Shown piece after piece: positions 58,020 through 64,000 of a DNA stretch of 64,000 bases. The DNA is taken from contig JAYKKT010000077.1 of NCBI GenBank assembly GCA_036023115.1, forward strand, positions 186,001 through 250,000, in the 5' to 3' direction. Below the pieces are notes generated by a model. The model was not told the DNA's origin. It saw only the letters and a list, made by a program, of their open reading frames with translations, and searched no databases. The position numbers were made by a program, and so were the translations under genes. The stretch's first letter is position 1. Each line of letters opens with the position of its first letter. The DNA comes from Brasenia schreberi. Taxonomy: Eukaryota; Streptophyta; Magnoliopsida; Nymphaeales; Cabombaceae.

Positions 58020-59620
58020 TATGGTCTCCTCTTAAGATATCAAATGAGTAGATCTTATAGGGTACTTTTACTCATACCTCAATTGTTCAACCAACATCTT
58101 AACCAATTTTTCTAGATTCATATATTTTCTTAACTTTCGAATAACAGTCTCCATCATAGATTTTCCTACATTCTCTCCTGTATGATCGGTTGTGTTGGGT
58201 ATTTTCACCTTCATGTCTAACTTCTTCTAAAATGAATCAATTGCTAACAATTATAATGATTCACCATATTTGAGAAAATTGATCTCGTGAGCACATGAAA
58301 ACCCATGCGAATGTGGCTTGGTATAAATCTATGATATCCACATGATTATACTCTCTTATAATAAGTCAAGTGCATGCCATAATATTCTTCTTTACAAAAT
58401 TACTATAATATTTTTGGCCATGTCAATGTAATGCCTGATGATGGTTCGATATTCCTAAAATAACTTCTTCAATCATGTAATCTGTCACTCTATCAAAGAA
58501 TGTATTTATCAACAAATTATATCGAATCTCCCAATTGAGCTACTAAGGAACCCTTTTAACCTTAACCTTGCGTATCCACTCTTCACCCTAGAAACTATTA
58601 TAAAATAATCATTATAAAATTAAAAAATAGTAGATGATATAAATGCATTAGCAACAAATTTCACATACCTATTAATTGTATGAGTATGATAATGAATGAC
58701 CCTATCTATCCATGTTGAGACTATTCTCTCCTTATACGGTCCATTCATTGCTTGTTAACATAAGAGGTTAGAATAGAGAATTTTCTCTACTTAAATCTTA
58801 TTACCTTTACTACTTCCTTCTAGCTGCTCTCATCTGATGAGTAGATAGCCTTCCTCCAACTCGTACCCAACATACTCGTTATATCTTTATTTCTTATCAA
58901 TTTTATAATAAATACTTTAATATTTTTTACAATATGTTGTCTACACAAAAAATGAGTTGCATCCAAAAATATAAATTGAATGACATTCACCAACGCCAGA
59001 TCATAGTCAATGCAAATTACATATGAAAAGTTGTTTGAAGTGCATAACTCTCTTACACACCTTAATACTCAAACATAAAATTTTTTTTCTATTCTCATAA
59101 AAGTAGAGGCCATAGGAAAATTCTTGAAGGTTAATGTGAACACGTTAACCTCAACAAAGAGCATCTTATACATACAAATTACAAAATCTATATATCCGTT
59201 ATACACTATGTGCGAAACAACAATAAAGAAAAGTAAAAAAAACTCTTACATGGTTGTTTTATATGTGTTATCAAATTCCAATACTTATGAAAATATACAT
59301 AATAGTTGTACTGAATGAGGATGTATAAATACAATGTCACTAACAATTGGGCATTTTATGAGAAATATGATATTGATGAGAGTCTAAATCAATTCATCAG
59401 TGCATTATAAATGTCTTATCATACTAACATTTGACTCGTCAATCTTCTTCAAATGCATTAAAATATACTTTGGTTTTAAATGGCTTTTTATAAGGTTATT
59501 TGTCACACTATATTCTAATTTATTCAATCTTCATGCAAAAGCACGCCCTTCAAGATACAAGGCTAAAGGGTGTATCTCCTTTGCATTCAACTTCTAATAT
59601 CTATCGACTACATCCTTTCC
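58020..59620 (-). pseudogene. MULE transposase relic, minus strand
   Basis: Fragments in the right order along the minus strand identify a Mutator-like transposase: N-terminal LYLEGRAFA with a ...RLNKLEYSVTNNLIKSHLKPKY stretch (about 59430-59575), the start of the core SDIVFIHPHSVQLL and VLEFDNTYKTT (about 59220-59340), YKMLFVEVNVFTLTFKNFPMA (about 59100-59170), DYDLALVNVIQFIF and CRQHIVKNIK (58918-59010), and the SWIM finger HGFSCAHEI (58282-58314). Stops and frameshifts separate them. The 23-kb MULE relic has the same C-terminal layout. Confidence 0.8.
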
Positions 59621-60119
59621 TATCGATAAAAAATGGATACTCCTGTCTACCTAGTATTTTCAACATCAATATTTCTACTCATCTTATATTTTGTCACTCA
59701 TTTCACACCCAAGCCATACTTTACTTATTATACCTTTACTCTTCAAACAAAAAATAACAATAATAATATTATACTTTTCCTTAATATTTCTTACATATAC
59801 AATAAGCTCTTTATAACTGCAAAACATATCCTCAATCGCAAATATAAGTGAAAAATCAAGTCCATTAATCTCTAAGTAAACAAATGTGTCTTTTACATCA
59901 TCGACTAACCAGTAAAAAATGCATCATTCGATGTATCACAATCAATTTCAATCTCCTTATTCATGGTGCAATAAATATTTTACCTAGTCGTCATCTTTTT
60001 ACCATCTGTGCTTGCTCTTGAGTTGTTGGTCATTCTACAATACATAGAGAGATATAAGGTTTGAAGCACATATATATAATAAGAAACACAACCCAAGTAT
60101 ATCTCATATTTTAAAGAGA
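59621..60119. other. 5' flank of the MULE relic
   Basis: AT-rich. Weak transposase-like resemblance fades out and no terminal inverted repeat was recognised. Confidence 0.35.
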
Positions 60120-60310
60120 TGTGGCCCAACTACATATCTCCTTAGAGAGAGATGCAACTCAACCGAGTCTCACCTTTAGGAGAGACAATATTCTATCACA
60201 TCGCACCCTTAGGGGGAGATGTTTCCATGTCTCTGTCCAGGTTGAGATGTCGAGACACGGCCCAACTGGATCTCTCCTTCAAGACAGACATGCCTATATC
60301 ACATCTCGAA
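60120..60310. repeat. Imperfect minisatellite related to the array at 24790
   Basis: Recurring blocks such as GAGAGATGCAACTCAACCGAG and CATATCTCC/CACATCTCG align with the 24.8-kb array (GAGACGCAACTCGACCACG). Both arrays lie within about 2 kb of a MULE relic. Confidence 0.6.
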
Positions 60311-60599
60311 TAAAAAATGCGATGAGTTGATCCTTCGATCCAAAATTGTAAAACATTAACCAATATGAAAAAACAAAACATAAGATTATACTAGTTATTC
60401 TCTAACTGCAAATAAAAGAACAATAGCGCAAAATGAATGAAATGTCGATTATCAGAGTAAAGAGAAAGGAATGATGGAATTGAGTGTGGAGAGGAGAGAG
60501 AAATTATTGTAAGAGTAATTTAGGTATTTTTCAAATTAAGGGTGTGTGAATAGTAAAAGAGTGTGGAGATAGTACTCTCTAAAACAAACATGTACAAAT

Positions 60600-61110
60600 A
60601 GCTCATTGGGCAAAGTCAACTATATATACATACATACCTATGTTGCTTTCTCATGTCAATTATTGCTTTTCGAGAGCATGAGTTTAATATAGTCTTTCAT
60701 CTTTTTTCAAAAACCTTTAAAAATTTTAAATTACACTAATGGGTGAGCATGAATGAGCATGTCACATGTAGGCATAGGATCTAGTTTTCCCCTTTCTCTC
60801 TCTCATAATAATAATAGATAACTTTGAGAAATTGTTATATAATATTGTGTGTGCGTGAATGGCTCAACTCATAATAAATATACAAAAACGATGTTGGTTG
60901 TAGACTGGCTTTTAGAAATTGCTACCATTAATTCAACCTGGACCCAGAGACAATTTGCAAGTGTTTCGATGTGGACTTTGTGGTGTTAGGATGTGGATCC
61001 AGAGACCTAGTGCTGCCGCTACCACCACTAGGTGAACTATATCAGGGACCTTGTTGGCAATCGGGAATGCAGTACTGGTCACTGGTGCCACAATAACTAG
61101 TGATATAGTT
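60600..61110 (+). pseudogene. Rearranged duplicate of the chitinase promoter and hevein region
   Basis: 60600-60995 is the reverse complement of about 51228-51640, the chitinase promoter, so this copy points to the plus strand. 60996-61098 matches the hinge and hevein coding region (50935-51026) but in the opposite sense to its own promoter. 61100-61113 (GTGATATAGTTACA) then returns to plus-sense coding sequence for the start of the GH19 domain. The TATA box and signal peptide are missing. The LINE at 61111 cuts off the rest. It is a dead copy with an internally inverted segment. Confidence 0.8.
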
Positions 61111-61263
61111 ACAACAACAACAACAACTAAGCCTTTTCCCAGACTAGATGGGGTCAGCTACATGGATTCTTTGTTTCCAGAGATCCCTATCGTGTGCCAT
61201 GTTAGCAGTTAACTCCCCATAAGCTAGATCATTCTTTATTGTTTCTTTCCAACACTTTTGTGG

Positions 61264-62580
61264 TCATCCTTTACCTCTTTTAATACTTTCTAAATTTAGT
61301 TTTTCTAACCTTCTTATAGGTTCTTCTTTTGATATTCTTTCTATATGTCCAAACCATCTTAAACGATGTTCTCTCATTTTATCCTCTATTGGTGTCACTC
61401 CTAATTTGTTTCTAAAAACCTCATTATGTATAATGAGTCTTTTCTTGTATGACCACTCATCCATCTCAACATCTTCATTTCTGTCACAGACATCTTTTGT
61501 ACATGTTGATGATTAACTGCCCAACACTCAGAACCATAAAACATGGCAGACCTAATTGCTGCTCTATAATATTTACCTTTTAATTTTAATGGTATCTTCT
61601 TATCACAAAGAATACCTGATGCTCCTCTCCATTTTAACCAACCAGCATTAATTCTTTGTGTAACATCTCCATCAATTCTTCCATTACTCTGAAAAATTGA
61701 CCCTAGGTATTTAAAACTTTCCTTTTGGGGAATGCAATGTGTGCCAATTTTAATTTCTATGTCCTTTGAAGTAACCAAATGATCAAACTTACATTCCATA
61801 TATTCTGTCTTTGTTCTACTAAGTCGGAGGCCTTTGCTTTCTAATGTTTCTCTCCATAGTTCCAATTTTCTATTAACTTTTTCCTTAGACTCCTCCACTA
61901 ATACAATGTCATCTACAAATAACATACACCAAGGTACTTCATCTTGAATCTGTTTTGTTAACTCATCCATCACCATTATAAATAAGTATGGACTTCAAGT
62001 TGATCCTTGGTGTAACCCAATATCAACTTCAGAGAAGTCTGTCGTTCCTTCATGAGTCCTCACACATGTTTTTGCACCATCATACATGTCTCTTATAAGG
62101 TTAATATATGTCAATGAGATACCTCTTTTTTCCAAAGTTCTTCAAAGAACCTCCCTCAGTACCCTATCATAAGTTTTTTCTAGATCAATAAATATCATGT
62201 GAAGGTCTTTCTTTTTTGCTCTAAAATGTTCCATAAGACGTCTCAAAAGGTGAATTGCTTCAATAGTAGATCTGCCTGGCATGAATCCAAATTGGTTCTC
62301 TGTTGTACTTGATACTTGTCTTAACCTACGTTCGATAATTCTTTTCCATAATTTCATAGTATGACTCATTAACTTGATACCTCGATAATTCGCACAATTT
62401 TGAATGTCTCCTTTGTTCTTATATATGGGTATAAGTATACTTACTCTCCATTCCTCGGGCATCTTTTGGTTTTTCCATATTTAATAGTCTTGTGAGCCAA
62501 GTGATTCCTATTTCTCCTAGTATTTTCCAAACTTCTATAGGAATATTATCTAGTCCTACCGATTTACCACCCTTCATATG
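61264..62580 (-). pseudogene. RTE LINE reverse transcriptase and C-terminal domain
   Basis: Frames 62462-62142 ([55 protein letters not shown]) and 61976-61401 (LFVDDIVLVEESKE, FKYLGSIFQSNG, GWLKWRGASGILCD, MLRWMSGHTRKDS) cover the reverse transcriptase. The catalytic motif is FVDD. The last part is 61464-61264 (LRWFGHIERI). A TGA in the GST*SPYLF block near 61995 and a frameshift near 61430 break it, but most conserved blocks are intact, so it is the youngest LINE copy here. Confidence 0.92.
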
Positions 62581-63950
62581 TTTAAGAGCCTCTTTGACTT
62601 CATTCTTTTGTATACGTCAGTAGAAATTGTGGTTTATATACTTTTCTGACTTGGCTAAATCTCTTAAACTAATACTAATATCTTTATTTTCATTAAAAAG
62701 ATTATAAAAATAGTTTTTCCATCTATTTCTTATATCATCATTTGCCACTAGAATTTTTTCATCCTCGTCTTTTATGCATCTAACATAATTAAGATCTTTA
62801 GTTTTCTTATCTCTAGCCCTAGCTATCCTAAAAATATCTCTTTCACCCTCTTTTGAGTTGAGTTTTTTATATAAGTCCTCCGAAATCTTAGCTTTTGCTT
62901 CACTAACGGCTTTTTTCGCTTCCTTCTTTGCTTTCTTATAAGCTTCTAAAGTTTCACTAGTTTTCTTAGCATAATATAATTTGTAACATGCCCTCTTTGC
63001 CTTGATTTTATTTTGTACTACTTCACTCCACCACCAAGCTTCTTTTTGTGCTGGTACACCTCCCTCAGATACCCCCTAACACATCTTTCGCCACTTTCCT
63101 AATATGTATAGCCATATTGTTCCACATATCACAGGGTGTGCCAACATAATTCAAAACATCTCCTTGAAGGACTTTTTGTTTAAATATATCTTCTTTCTCG
63201 CTTTTGAGGTTCCACCATTTAGTCTGAATAGCTCGATGCACTCTTTTCTTCTTTGTCTATTTTTTTATTTGTAAATCCATAAGTAAAAGTCGATGTTGGG
63301 TGGTTAAGCTTTCTCCTTGAATTACCTTACAATCTTTACAACACGCTCTATCTTTTTTCTACAAATAAAGTAATCAATTTGTGTTTGTGATAAGCCACTC
63401 TTATAAGTAATTAAATGTTCATCTCGTTTTTTGAAGATTGTATTGACTATAAAGAGATCAAATGCCATAGCAAAATTTAAAATCTCCCTACCTTCTTCAT
63501 TTATATCCCCAAAACCAAAGTTTCCATGAATCCCTTGATATCCTAATGCCTCTTTACCGACATGTCCATTTAAATCTCCTCCTAAACAAATCATCTCCCT
63601 TTGTGGAATCTTTTGAAACACCTTATCTAACTCTTCCCAAAAAACTGTCTTTATACTATCTTCTAGTCTTACTTGGGGTGCGTAAGCACAAACTATATTC
63701 AAAACCTCTACTCATAACACTAATTTCAACGTCATGATTCGGTCACCATATCGTTGTATGTCTACTACACTCTCCTTTGAATCTTTATTTATGATAATAC
63801 CAACTCCGTTTCGAGCCTTTTCTTTACCTAAGTACCATAATTTAAAACCTGTATCCTCTATCTCCTTTGCTTTTTCTCCAACCCATTTTGTCTCTTGTAA
63901 ACATAGAATATGAATCTTTCTCCAAATCATAGTATCTACCACCTCCATTA
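62580..63950 (-). pseudogene. RTE LINE endonuclease and linker
   Basis: The frame 63948-63712 carries ILCLQETKWVGEKAKEIEDT and RNGVGIIINKD. After a frameshift, 63702-63322 carries VCAYAPQVRLED, ICLGGDLNGHVGK, HGNFGFGDINEEG and SQTQIDYFICRKK. These are the QETKW, YAPQ, GDLNGHVG and QIDY signatures of the endonuclease. The region below to about 62580 is a linker with an arginine/lysine-rich part and several stops. Confidence 0.9.
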
Positions 63951-64000
63951 GCTTACCTGATAATGTTCCGATATTCTAAGAACCAATATGAATCTTATTA

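Larger units (their letters stand above)
61111..64000 (-). mobile_element. RTE-clade LINE, 3' end inside window
   Basis: The 3' end is a short TTG repeat (GTTGTTGTTGTTGTAAC on the minus strand) right after CTAGTCTGGGAAAAGGCTTAG. Short tandem repeats instead of a long poly(A) are typical of the RTE clade. The element continues past the window edge. Apurinic-type endonuclease and reverse transcriptase domains are recognisable, and stops make it inactive. Fragments of the same family are at 45295 and 47375. Confidence 0.9.

Noticed and set aside
1..64000. tRNA or rRNA genes
   Set aside because: No cloverleaf-like sequence or rRNA core motif was noticed. The only tRNA-like matches are retrotransposon primer sites.

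Overview
The window looks like repeat-rich nuclear DNA of a flowering plant, probably not a grass. The evidence is a two-exon class IV (GH19) chitinase gene with an intron, TATA box and poly(A) signal, a gene for a PAMP-induced-type (PIP/PIPL) secreted peptide, Ty1-copia elements primed by initiator tRNA-Met, MULE, hAT, L1 and RTE relics, and many CT, GA and TA microsatellites. The species cannot be told from sequence alone.

Layout. 1-4.8 kb holds the 3' part of a decayed Copia element with its 3' LTR, followed by a second Copia scrap. 5.58-6.82 kb is a 1.24-kb non-autonomous hAT transposon with an exact 8-bp target duplication and dense palindromic GTATCG/CGATAC arrays. 6.8-11.5 kb is mostly unassigned and includes a likely last exon of an unidentified gene (minus strand). 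11.5-15.6 kb is Copia element A, which has lost its reverse transcriptase. 16.6-21.75 kb is a patchwork: a minus-strand Copia end, the 5' end of a second Copia family, then Copia element B, whose parts lie in opposite orientations. 22-29 kb is AT-rich and holds a MULE relic, a plant mobile domain relic, minisatellites and an LTR fragment. 31.1-31.45 kb is a 57-bp minisatellite. 34.76-40.5 kb is Copia element C with both LTRs, heavily mutated. 41.74-41.95 kb is the PIP-like peptide gene. 44-47.9 kb has a Copia scrap, RTE fragments and a chitinase pseudogene whose intron carries a hAT MITE. 49.7-51.2 kb is the intact chitinase. 53.65-57.5 kb has an L1 relic and another Copia scrap. 58.0-59.6 kb is a MULE transposase relic. 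60.6-61.1 kb is a rearranged duplicate of the chitinase 5' region, interrupted by an RTE-type LINE that runs to the window end.

Only two genes look functional: the chitinase and the PIP-like peptide. By family knowledge both belong to plant defence: PIP peptides are immune signals and class IV chitinases are pathogenesis-related proteins. No sequence evidence shows co-regulation. Three chitinase copies in different states of decay within about 15 kb show local duplication followed by transposon-driven breakage. Copia elements A, B and C are one family. They share gag sequence, a long leader with tandem repeats in the same place and, in A and B, a hairpin with a UUCG loop and a compensatory base-pair change.
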